Positions 15,176-21,345 of a stretch of DNA of 26,325 bases are shown here, one piece after another. Source of the stretch: a virus; IMG/VR virus record IMGVR_UViG_3300047666_000093, positions 1-26,325 of that record, one strand, 5' to 3'. How positions within the stretch are numbered: the stretch's first letter is position 1; every line of letters begins with the position of its first letter. Under the pieces are notes generated by a model. The model was given only the letters and a program-made list of their open reading frames with translations. It did no database searches and was not told the DNA's origin. Made by a program: the position numbers and the translations under genes.

Positions 15176-15256
15176 GTCTCCTATCTGTATATATATTTTA
15201 TATGTAACAGAATTGTAACACAATTGTTGCATTGGAAACATCGCAATATAGGAGAC
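15176..15256 (+). ncRNA. Cloverleaf-like structured leader RNA covering a ribosome binding site
   Basis: An 81-base element folds by eye into a four-way junction with no unpaired junction bases. P1: 15176-15184 with 15248-15256, nine Watson-Crick pairs. P2: 15185-15194 with 15200-15210, ten pairs with one bulged A and one G-U. P3: 15211-15216 with 15220-15225, six pairs. P4: 15226-15230 with 15243-15247, five pairs (one G-U), then a 2x2 internal loop, two pairs and a GAAA tetraloop (15235-15238). The 3' strand of P1 holds the AGGAGA binding site of the peptide gene at 15263, so the fold should hold translation off. It lacks the TTCGA T-loop of a tRNA. It could be a riboswitch-like or protein-binding leader. 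Confidence 0.6.
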
Positions 15257-15262
15257 AATAAC

Positions 15263-15340
15263 ATGGCAAAAGCATTTAAAGCATTCCATAAGTTGATGAA
15301 GTCAGGTAGACTTCACAAAGTCATAAAGATATTAAGTTAA
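15263..15340 (+). CDS. 25-aa cationic amphipathic peptide
   Basis: A complete 25-codon frame with AGGAGA ending eight bases before the ATG. The product contains six lysines and one arginine, two histidines and no acidic residue; it starts MAKAFKAFHKLMK and ends RLHKVIKILS. Hydrophobic residues at 5, 8, 11/12, 17, 20/21 and 24 give an amphipathic helix pattern, interrupted by S14-G15. Such peptides often bind membranes or nucleic acid. A 7-bp perfect hairpin lies inside the coding sequence (15297-15303 with 15309-15315). No promoter is visible directly upstream, so it depends on readthrough from the 13551 operon, and its binding site lies in the P1 stem of the structured RNA. The function is unknown. 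Confidence 0.55.
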   Translation: MAKAFKAFHKLMKSGRLHKVIKILS

Positions 15341-15368
15341 TCTCATAAAGTAGTTGACATTCATAAAG
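15321..15368 (+). repeat. Three copies of TCATAAAG
   Basis: Identical octamers at 15321-15328, 15343-15350 and 15361-15368 (steps of 22 and 18 bases). The last lies in the spacer of the 15354 promoter and the second just upstream of its -35, so they could be operator half-sites. In AT-rich DNA a clustered triple octamer is unusual but not conclusive. Confidence 0.4.
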
Positions 15369-15382
15369 AACTGTTGTATAAT
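15354..15382 (+). promoter_or_regulatory. Early sigma-70-type promoter, 15421 operon
   Basis: TTGACA at 15354-15359, a 17-base spacer, TATAAT at 15377-15382. The base before the -35 is G rather than A, and the -10 is preceded by TTG as in the gene 43 promoter. Drives the 107-aa protein and the PD-(D/E)XK-like protein. Confidence 0.88.
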
Positions 15383-15420
15383 GGTACTATAAATTGATAA
15401 ACTGAATGGGAACATGTATA

Positions 15421-15744
15421 ATGACTGATTTTAAATATGCAAACTATTATGGTTACTCTGATGTTAGTCCTTACGAAATTACTAAGGTCGTTTCTGATCT
15501 AACGTTAGAAGTTCGTCCAATGAGAGCAACGTTAGATCCCAATTTTAAATGTGAAACAGTTGTTGGTGGATTCTTCGGACATACTACTAATAACAACAAA
15601 CAATCTTATTCTTATGAATCTGTTGCCGATGCTGTGGTTACACGTATTCGATATAGTAAAGCAAAGAAAGGTTGGTTCAGTTCTTGCGGTCGACGCCATC
15701 TGCTAGAAAATAAACCTGTTCGTTTTTATGACTACAACTTTTAA
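15421..15744 (+). CDS. Conserved phage protein of unknown function, 107 aa
   Basis: Two in-frame ATGs are possible, 15406 and 15421. I choose 15421 because GGGAA lies nine bases before it, no binding site precedes 15406, and MTDFKYANYYGYSDVSPYE gives the N-terminus I recall for this family in many myophages. Other conserved parts are EVRPMRATLDP in the middle and the C-terminal HLLENKPVRFYDYNF. The protein is compact, rich in tyrosine and basic residues, without membrane segments; the role is unknown. It is followed after ten bases by the next gene, with AAGGAG between them. Confidence 0.78.
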   Translation: MTDFKYANYYGYSDVSPYEITKVVSDLTLEVRPMRATLDPNFKCETVVGGFFGHTTNNNKQSYSYESVADAVVTRIRYSKAKKGWFSSCGRRHLLENKPVRFYDYNF

Positions 15745-15754
15745 GGAGTAGATT

Positions 15755-16252
15755 ATGGATAAGTTAACAGAATTACTTGAACGTGCTTTATATAAACATA
15801 AACAAGGTAAGCTATGTGGTACAGGAGATCTGTACAAATCACTTATCGGTTCATTAGGTGAATCCAAGGTTGTTGAACTGACGGAAGGCGAATCAGTCAA
15901 TGGTAAATTTGATGTACTCGGTAAAGTCCGATTCCCAGGACGTATCGAAGTTAAGACAGCAAACAAATCTACAGAAGGTATGTTAGGAGCTTGGAGTTTA
16001 CTGTGTAAACACAATGCTTGTGATTGGATCGCCTTAGTTGATGCTTCCACTATTGAAGATTCTGATTACAGAATATCTATGATTCCCCACGATGCTTTCT
16101 TTGAGCATTTTCTTACTCCAAACAAAAATGGTAATACACCAGACTACATTCGTTGGTCTGAAACCTATAACGAATCTGATAACCTATCAGTAGCAGCAAC
16201 AAATCTTTTCTTAAAATACGAAGTTTCCATTGACATTATCAAGAATCTTTGA
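15755..16252 (+). CDS. PD-(D/E)XK nuclease-like protein, 165 aa
   Basis: Probable member of the PD-(D/E)XK nuclease-like fold. The expected residues occur in order: E36 in the helix SLGESKVVEL, D53 in GKFDVLG, and E65-x-K67 in RIEVKTAN, the classic D-x(n)-E-x-K core over two strands. The following WSLLCKHNACDWIALVDAS supplies the next helix and strand, as in restriction-enzyme and Holliday-resolvase-like folds. It could act on host DNA, on unmodified DNA or on recombination intermediates; the phage probably carries hydroxymethylcytosine. The name rests on motif order only. The -35 box of the next promoter lies in its final codons. Confidence 0.6.
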   Translation: MDKLTELLERALYKHKQGKLCGTGDLYKSLIGSLGESKVVELTEGESVNGKFDVLGKVRFPGRIEVKTANKSTEGMLGAWSLLCKHNACDWIALVDASTIEDSDYRISMIPHDAFFEHFLTPNKNGNTPDYIRWSETYNESDNLSVAATNLFLKYEVSIDIIKNL

Positions 16253-16258
16253 TATAAT
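16230..16258 (+). promoter_or_regulatory. Early sigma-70-type promoter, 16288 gene
   Basis: TTGACA at 16230-16235 inside the end of the upstream gene, a 17-base spacer, TATAAT at 16253-16258 immediately after that gene's stop, with an extended -10 TG. Confidence 0.88.
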
Positions 16259-16287
16259 ATACTATATTAAATTATGGAGAAACAATT

Positions 16288-16533
16288 ATGGCAGTACCAT
16301 TTAAATACATTGATGACGGAAGATATTATGGAATGGCTAAGGATTCTACTGTAACGTGGAAACCTAAGATCTATCCGGCTGATAAGTTTGACTACGAAAA
16401 GGTTAAAGCTAGAGTAGAGAAGTACCAAGAAGAAGGCAATAAGAAAGGTCTTAAAACAATGGCACGAAACTTCGAAAGAGTATGCAGAGATAATCCAGGT
16501 GTATTCGATCATTTCTTAGAGTTATTAAAATAA
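16288..16533 (+). CDS. Hypothetical protein, 81 aa, basic
   Basis: Has its own strong promoter and a good GGAG binding site (ATGGAGAAAC) upstream. Not recognised. The first 35 residues look beta-like (VPFKYIDDGRYYGMAKDSTV, then TWKPKIYPADKFD), and the rest is helical and basic (KKGLKTMARNFERVCRD), ending FDHFLELLK. There are no motifs, cysteine pairs or membrane segments. A single-gene transcription unit among essential genes suggests an early host-takeover protein, but this is conjecture. Confidence 0.7.
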   Translation: MAVPFKYIDDGRYYGMAKDSTVTWKPKIYPADKFDYEKVKARVEKYQEEGNKKGLKTMARNFERVCRDNPGVFDHFLELLK

Positions 16534-16536
16534 CCA

Positions 16537-16565
16537 TTGACAAACCAGTCAAATTGTGTTATAAT
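16537..16565 (+). promoter_or_regulatory. Early sigma-70-type promoter, dCMP hydroxymethylase operon
   Basis: TTGACA at 16537-16542, a 17-base spacer, TATAAT at 16560-16565 with an extended -10 TG, preceded by ACCA. Drives the genes from 16589 to 18316. Confidence 0.9.
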
Positions 16566-16588
16566 ATATTTTTTATTATGGAGTCTAT

Positions 16589-16933
16589 ATGACAAAACCA
16601 ACCAACCCAGTTTCGGTCGATATACTACAAGAGTGTGTTGACCTTCAATTGAAAAAGTCGAGAGATTATCAAAATCCAAACTCGACTGTTCAACAAGCTG
16701 ACTACTATCCTAACGGAATTATAACCATTCATGATATTATGCATGCAAAAATGCTACGTATGAAATCAGTAATGGAAGCAATGCAGTCAGATGATTACGA
16801 TCCTAACTTTGAGTCCCTTGAAGATTCAGCAAAAGATTTGATTAACTATTCAAGTTTCTTTGTTGCATATTGTCGTCAAGGTATTAAAGGTCAGAATCAA
16901 ACTAAAAATGTATTTAACAGGAGTACTATATAA
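16589..16933 (+). CDS. DUF1599-like phage protein, 114 aa
   Basis: Helical protein with the core KKSRDYQNPNSTVQQADYY (residues 23-41), HDIMHAKMLRMKSVMEAM and a C-terminal LEDSAKDLINYSSFFVAY. The D-Y pair followed by a C-terminal DSAxDLINY helix resembles the DUF1599 family, proposed to be MazG-related and linked to nucleotide modification. That fits its place at the head of the operon carrying dCMP hydroxymethylase and dCMP deaminase, but the assignment is from memory of patterns. GGAG lies upstream and the stop shares one base with the next start. Confidence 0.6.
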   Translation: MTKPTNPVSVDILQECVDLQLKKSRDYQNPNSTVQQADYYPNGIITIHDIMHAKMLRMKSVMEAMQSDDYDPNFESLEDSAKDLINYSSFFVAYCRQGIKGQNQTKNVFNRSTI

Positions 16934-17187
16934 TGAGCAATATAATTTTACCATCTTCACCCGAAGACTTGAAACGAATCCGTGGTTGCATGGAAGAAAT
17001 GAGTAATTCTTTTACAAGAATGGAAGCAGAACGTGATTTTCAGAAAGAAGCAATTAATGCTTTGGCTGAAGAATGCGAAATCCCAAAATCAATTCTTCGT
17101 AAAACCGCAAGAGCTTTCCATAACCAAAACGTTACAGATCTAATTGCTGAAGTCTCTGATATTGAAGCATTGATGGAATCTATCTAA
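16933..17187 (+). CDS. Small helical protein, possible DsbA-like dsDNA-binding protein, 84 aa
   Basis: Overlaps its neighbours by one base at both ends (TAATG). All-helical and acidic: PSSPEDLKRIRGCMEEMSNS, then RMEAERDFQKEAINALAEEC, KSILRKTARAFHNQN and a final EVSDIEALMESI. The arrangement resembles small phage proteins that I remember annotated as double-stranded DNA-binding protein DsbA, which in T4 binds near late promoters. The similarity is weak and the label may be wrong. Confidence 0.55.
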   Translation: MSNIILPSSPEDLKRIRGCMEEMSNSFTRMEAERDFQKEAINALAEECEIPKSILRKTARAFHNQNVTDLIAEVSDIEALMESI

Positions 17188-17867
17188 TGAAGTGTACAAA
17201 TGATATCCGAGCCGACCTTATTGAGAAATATCTTGAACAAGATTTTGTCATTGATAGGACAGGTGCCAAGACTATTGAAGTTCTCGGCGAATCATTTGTT
17301 GCTACTGAAGATTGGTTAATCCGTACACCAGCATATAAGTACATTGAACGCGAACTGCAATGGTACGATTCTCAATCCTTATATGTTGATGATATTCCTG
17401 GAGAGACACCACAGATTTGGAAAGATATATCTTCTGACGAAGGTAAGATCAATTCTAATTATGGTTGGTGCATTTACTCTGAGGAGAATGGTAATCAATA
17501 TAAGAATGTGTTACGTGAGTTGAGAAACAATCCTAATAGTAGACGTGCAGTTATGTTATATAACAGACCATCTATGCATACGGATTTCAATCGTGACGGT
17601 ATGAATGATTTCGTATGTACCTATTCTAATACATTTATGATTAGAGATGGTTGTTTGATTTCCCATTACCTAATGCGTTCTAACGATGCAGTGTTTGGTT
17701 ATAACAATGACGTTGCTTGGGCAAAGTTTGTTCAAGGCCAACTTGCTTATGATCTTGGTATTCCATGCGGTGATCTAATTTGGACTGCAACTAATCTTCA
17801 TGTATACGAAAGACATTTTGAATTTATTGAAGATCTTGTACGCGCAGAACATAAGGTAGTTACATGA
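17187..17867 (+). CDS. 42: dCMP hydroxymethylase gp42, 226 aa
   Basis: Converts dCMP to 5-hydroxymethyl-dCMP with methylenetetrahydrofolate, so that the phage DNA can contain hydroxymethylcytosine. It is strongly T4-like: DFVIDRTGAKTIEVLG, DIPGETPQIWKDISS, INSNYGW, NSRRAVMLYNRPSM and MRSNDAVFGYNND. The nucleophile is C144 (DFVCTY, T4 C148). D175 occupies the T4 D179 position, where thymidylate synthases have asparagine; this residue separates hydroxymethylation of dCMP from methylation of dUMP. It is slightly shorter than T4 gp42 (246 aa). It overlaps dCMP deaminase by four bases, giving a dCMP branch-point pair: one enzyme to hydroxymethyl-dCMP and one to dUMP. Confidence 0.94.
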   Translation: MKCTNDIRADLIEKYLEQDFVIDRTGAKTIEVLGESFVATEDWLIRTPAYKYIERELQWYDSQSLYVDDIPGETPQIWKDISSDEGKINSNYGWCIYSEENGNQYKNVLRELRNNPNSRRAVMLYNRPSMHTDFNRDGMNDFVCTYSNTFMIRDGCLISHYLMRSNDAVFGYNNDVAWAKFVQGQLAYDLGIPCGDLIWTATNLHVYERHFEFIEDLVRAEHKVVT

Positions 17868-18316
17868 TAGATTTGACTTGGGATAAACGATTCCTATCCG
17901 TAGCAAAAGAAATTTCTACTTGGTCGAAAGATCCTAGTAAAAAGATTGGTGCAATTATTGTTAAAGATAAACGTATCCTTGCTACAGGCTATAATGGTTT
18001 TCCTAAAGGTATTGATGATAGTCTTGAGCGATATGAGAACAGGGAAGTTAAGTACGAATTGGTTGTCCATGCTGAGATGAATGCAATTTACAATGCAGCT
18101 GCTAATGGTATCTCTTGTAAAGACGCAACGTTATATGTTTATGGATTACCAGTTTGTTCTAACTGTGCCAAAGGAATTGTTCAGACCGGCATAAATAGAA
18201 TTGTAATGGATGCAACAGATGTTCCACAGCGATGGATAGATTCATTTGACAAAACAAAAGATATGTTTGATGAAGTTGGTATATCGTGGAGTCTGACTGG
18301 TGATTTTGACTGGTGA
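17864..18316 (+). CDS. cd: dCMP deaminase, 150 aa
   Basis: Deaminates dCMP to dUMP for thymidylate synthesis. Zinc ligands and the catalytic glutamate are H69-A-E71 in VVHAEMNAI, and C98 and C101 in LPVCSNCAKGI; WSKDPSKKIGAIIV and TGYNGFPKGIDD are typical of the family. The product is shorter than T4 Cd (193 aa) and lacks the extra zinc-binding insertion, resembling the compact bacterial and marine-phage forms. It is translationally coupled with gp42. Confidence 0.94.
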   Translation: MIDLTWDKRFLSVAKEISTWSKDPSKKIGAIIVKDKRILATGYNGFPKGIDDSLERYENREVKYELVVHAEMNAIYNAAANGISCKDATLYVYGLPVCSNCAKGIVQTGINRIVMDATDVPQRWIDSFDKTKDMFDEVGISWSLTGDFDW

Positions 18317-18337
18317 CTAAAAAGTTGAAGAAAACTA

Positions 18338-18366
18338 TTGACAACATCCTTAAAATTTGTTATAAT
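18338..18366 (+). promoter_or_regulatory. Early sigma-70-type promoter, sugar/DNA modification operon
   Basis: TTGACA at 18338-18343, a 17-base spacer, TATAAT at 18361-18366 with an extended -10 TG. It should drive the genes from 18394 to 22565. Confidence 0.9.
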
Positions 18367-18393
18367 AGTAAATATTAACAAGGAAACTATATT

Positions 18394-18597
18394 ATGAAAG
18401 AAACACTTAAAGACTTCGGATTTGGCATATTGACTGTGGCAGGTATTGTTGGATTAATCTCAGCTCTCATCGGTCTCGGTGAATTGGTTGGTGCAACTTC
18501 TGATACAATACGACTCGCACTTGCAGTTCCATTCTTCGTATACTTCACCTACCTCTTTGGTGGATTAACTCGAAACATTTATTTTAAGAAGGACTAA
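18394..18597 (+). CDS. Small membrane protein, 67 aa, two predicted helices
   Basis: Two hydrophobic segments, about residues 8-32 (FGFGILTVAGIVGLISALIG and onward) and 41-58 (LALAVPFFVYFTYLFGG), are joined by a short polar loop, with a basic C-terminus (RNIYFKKD). An AAGGAAA binding site precedes it. I do not recognise it. It is first on the transcript of the kinase-cytidylyltransferase cassette, two bases before the next gene, so it could anchor or export a product of that pathway. Holin-like size and topology are also possible, but its place argues against a dedicated lysis role. Confidence 0.7.
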   Translation: MKETLKDFGFGILTVAGIVGLISALIGLGELVGATSDTIRLALAVPFFVYFTYLFGGLTRNIYFKKD

Positions 18598-18599
18598 TT

Positions 18600-19655
18600 A
18601 TGTCACCGCATAAAAGAATAGTTCTTGACTTTGATGACACCTTAGCATTTACGTCGAATAGAGATTGGGATAATGCAAAACCCAATGTTGCTCTAATTGA
18701 AAAGTGTAATGAACTATATAATCAAGGTTGGACTGTTGACATATATACAGCTCGTGGTTCTATTTCTTGTAGGAGTAGAGAAGAAGCTGCAGATAAGTAT
18801 GGTCCTCAAATCGAATCGTGGTTGTTAAAGAACCACGTTAAGTATCACGCACTCAGTTTTAACAAACCACTCGCAGCATATTATATTGATGACAAAGGTA
18901 TTACACCTGAAGATTTTATACTTGCTGATATTCGTGAATTAGAAGGCGGCCTATCAGGCTCTGACATTTACACCGACGGTAAGTTTGTTCACAAGACAGC
19001 TAAAAACGCTCATGAAGCCGCACTTTGGTATGAGAAAACCGGTTGGGCAGTATGTACACCTGAGATTCATCGAGTGGTTGGTGATACGATTACAATGGAT
19101 TATATTGATAACGATCCTAATTTTTTCGAAGAGAGTCCTCATAAAGCAATGGCGCTGATTCAAGAAGCTCTTGATGCTTTTGGCGATATGCCAACTGAAT
19201 CAAAGTTTTTAACCTTTGATGATTATATAGCAAGAATCGTAAATCACTGTACTGGTGCTAACCTTGAACCTTTTAATGATATCGTTGAAAAACTATCTTC
19301 TATTGAATTAGAGTATGGTTATTGTCATGGAGATTTTGGTATTAAGAACATGCTATTTAATGACAGTGACAGTATGTACTTAATTGATCCTATTCCTAAT
19401 GTATTTGGTTGTCGTGAACTTGACATAGCAAAGTTTATCGCAAGTTTAATAATCAATCGTTATGATAGTCATACACAAGATCTTGCTATTAATACAATGT
19501 TGGCATATAACAATTGGATAGATAAGTATGAGTTGTTAACGCTAACAGCAGCTGAAGTTATTCGAGTATATAAGTACCACCCAGATAAAGACTTTATCAT
19601 TCAGTGTGTTAACGATCTATTGGGTATTATTGAGGAAGAAAATGTTTCTAGATAG
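18600..19655 (+). CDS. HAD phosphatase fused to an APH-type kinase, 351 aa
   Basis: Two domains. Residues 1-110 are HAD-like: LDFDDTL (9-15) with nucleophile D10 and general acid D12, motif II YTARGS (49-54), and FNKP followed by YYIDDK (95-99) for the lysine and metal aspartates; this compact form resembles capsule-biosynthesis-type HAD phosphatases. Residues about 120-350 resemble the aminoglycoside/choline phosphotransferase family: a candidate ATP-binding lysine in GKFVHK, the catalytic loop CHGDFGIKN (242-250) and the metal aspartate in LIDPIP (D263). The next gene is a cytidylyltransferase, so the likely sequence is phosphorylation of an alcohol or sugar and then activation as a CDP derivative. 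The substrate (choline, ethanolamine, polyol or sugar) cannot be read from sequence. Confidence 0.8.
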   Translation: MSPHKRIVLDFDDTLAFTSNRDWDNAKPNVALIEKCNELYNQGWTVDIYTARGSISCRSREEAADKYGPQIESWLLKNHVKYHALSFNKPLAAYYIDDKGITPEDFILADIRELEGGLSGSDIYTDGKFVHKTAKNAHEAALWYEKTGWAVCTPEIHRVVGDTITMDYIDNDPNFFEESPHKAMALIQEALDAFGDMPTESKFLTFDDYIARIVNHCTGANLEPFNDIVEKLSSIELEYGYCHGDFGIKNMLFNDSDSMYLIDPIPNVFGCRELDIAKFIASLIINRYDSHTQDLAINTMLAYNNWIDKYELLTLTAAEVIRVYKYHPDKDFIIQCVNDLLGIIEEENVSR

Positions 19656-20076
19656 GAAAAAATTACCAGCTGACTGCAAAGTCGGCTTTACATGTTCAAC
19701 GTTTGATCTGTTTCATGCAGGTCATATTGTAATGTTACAAGAAGCAAAGACGTTGTGCGATTATTTAATTGTTGGATTATTGATTGACCCAACGGTAGAT
19801 CGTCCTGATGCAAAGAACGCACCAGTTCAGACTCCATTCGAAAGATACATACAGTTATCTTCTTGTAAATATGTAGACGAGGTAATACCTTTCTCAACTG
19901 AGCAAGAATTAGTTGATATGATTTTGACTATCAATCCTGACATTCGAATTGTTGGTGAAGAATACAAAGATGTTGAGCATACTGGAAAAGGTTTATGTCC
20001 TGTTCATTATAATCGTAGAAGGCATTCTTTCAGTTCGTCAGAGCTCAGACAGCGTGTGGTCAATTCGGATAAATAA
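19642..20076 (+). CDS. Cytidylyltransferase (HxGH type), 144 aa
   Basis: Glycerol-3-phosphate/phosphoethanolamine-cytidylyltransferase-like enzyme that activates a phosphorylated substrate as a CDP derivative. The nucleotide-binding loop is FTCSTFDLFHAGH (16-28), followed by CDYLIVGLLIDP, the substrate-binding FERYIQLSSCKYVDEVIPF, and the C-terminal SFSSSELRQRV equivalent to the ISTTxIK motif. An upstream in-frame ATG exists at 19606; I prefer 19642 because GAGG lies six bases before it and the usual N-terminus follows. It overlaps the kinase end by 14 bases, which makes cooperation likely. Confidence 0.87.
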   Translation: MFLDRKKLPADCKVGFTCSTFDLFHAGHIVMLQEAKTLCDYLIVGLLIDPTVDRPDAKNAPVQTPFERYIQLSSCKYVDEVIPFSTEQELVDMILTINPDIRIVGEEYKDVEHTGKGLCPVHYNRRRHSFSSSELRQRVVNSDK

Positions 20077-20103
20077 ATTTAACAGAACGGCAAACTTTAT
20101 ATT

Positions 20104-21345
20104 ATGAAAAACATTGGATTTGGAAAGATCGGTAAATCGGTCAAGTTTAAGCGGAATCGCTTTTCTCCTGTTGGTGGAGACAACGAGCCGTCTACAGTAC
20201 TTATTGCACTCGCAAATAATAACCCAGACAAAAAATTCTACATTATCGGACGATCTGATTTCAGTACTCTAAATGAGTCTGAATCATTGGAGTTGTTTCC
20301 CTTTGATAATGTAATTGATATTTGGAAAGGTATTAAAAATAAAGACGATGATGCCTTCTTTAATCATGTGATTGATTACTTTAAGAGTAGGTCAATGAAA
20401 TTAGACTATACTGTTTTAATGGTTGGTCAAGTTGGTACAGTTACAATCCCAGGTAAAATTGAACAAGTTAAAGACCGTTCACTTAAAGCTTCTGTGATTG
20501 ATATGACAAAGAATTATACGTCACCAATTGCGATTTGGATTAACGAAGAGAATCCTGATTATGTTGAGATTGTAAACGATCCTCGGTATGTTATGAATCA
20601 ATCAAGAGACATATTCAATTTACCAAATATATCTTTAGGTCAATACGATTACGAATATAAGGTAAGTAGTATTAAGTCATATAAAGAACAAGATCGTTAT
20701 GACAGATCAATGCCTTCAACATATGCAGGAATGGAAACTTGTTTCTGTATTAACTATCAACATACTGAACAGTTCAACTTAAATCGTAACGTTCCTTTTA
20801 TGGTTATCTTAAACGAAGCTAAACCTTCAAGATACAAATTATTAAAGGATTGGGTATTAGATGAACATGATGATGTTGAGATCTATGGTAAATGGGAACA
20901 TCCTAATACCGAAACAGACGCAAGGTTCAAAGGATCTATTCATCTTGATGATGTAATGGCTAAAATGAATAATGTTAAATTTACTTTTATTATTCCAATC
21001 GCTAAAGGTTGGGTAACTTCAAAGTATATTGAAATGGTACATGCTGGTGTGATACCGTTCTTGCATCCATCTTATGATGAACAAGGGCATTTGCCAATAC
21101 CAGATTTTTTAAGACCGAAGACTCCTGCTGAATTTAAAGAAAGGATGAATAGGTTATTAAATAATGAACAGGAGTACGAATCAGTAATTACAGGATTACG
21201 CAAACTTATATGCAAACCTGAATACTACGATGGTACATTCTTAAACAATAAAATTATGACAGCGATTGATAATGATTATGTTGCACCTGATGTAACGCAA
21301 TTTGATAAGAAAGTAGCTGCAACACTTGAGGATTTTTTCGGATGA
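20104..21345 (+). CDS. GT-B-like glycosyltransferase candidate, 413 aa
   Basis: Probable glycosyltransferase. The N-terminal IGFGKIGKSVKFKRNRFSPV and GGDNEPSTVLIALANNNPDK, then FYIIGRSD, look like a GT-B Rossmann domain with a nucleotide-sugar-type glycine-rich start. The C-terminal half has DVEIYGKWEHPNTETDARF, KFTFIIPIAKGWVTSKYIEM and VHAGVIPFLHPSYDEQG, reminiscent of the GT-B donor-binding end with a conserved glutamate. I recall related large proteins in marine T4-like phages. With dCMP hydroxymethylase nearby, a role in decorating hydroxymethylcytosine in DNA, like T4 alpha- and beta-glucosyltransferases, is attractive but unproven. It overlaps the C5-methyltransferase gene by four bases. 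Confidence 0.62.
   Translation: MKNIGFGKIGKSVKFKRNRFSPVGGDNEPSTVLIALANNNPDKKFYIIGRSDFSTLNESESLELFPFDNVIDIWKGIKNKDDDAFFNHVIDYFKSRSMKLDYTVLMVGQVGTVTIPGKIEQVKDRSLKASVIDMTKNYTSPIAIWINEENPDYVEIVNDPRYVMNQSRDIFNLPNISLGQYDYEYKVSSIKSYKEQDRYDRSMPSTYAGMETCFCINYQHTEQFNLNRNVPFMVILNEAKPSRYKLLKDWVLDEHDDVEIYGKWEHPNTETDARFKGSIHLDDVMAKMNNVKFTFIIPIAKGWVTSKYIEMVHAGVIPFLHPSYDEQGHLPIPDFLRPKTPAEFKERMNRLLNNEQEYESVITGLRKLICKPEYYDGTFLNNKIMTAIDNDYVAPDVTQFDKKVAATLEDFFG

Noticed and set aside
15176-15256. tRNA gene
   Set aside because: The cloverleaf shape suggests one, but there is no TTCGA-type T-loop, the closing stem is nine pairs rather than seven, the arms do not have tRNA sizes, and its 3' strand is a ribosome binding site.
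20068-20075. GATAAATA late promoter before the glycosyltransferase-like gene
   Set aside because: The bases are the last codons and stop of the cytidylyltransferase gene, the same octamer occurs in gene 45 and after the 1636 stop, and no hairpin or other support is present. It remains possible.
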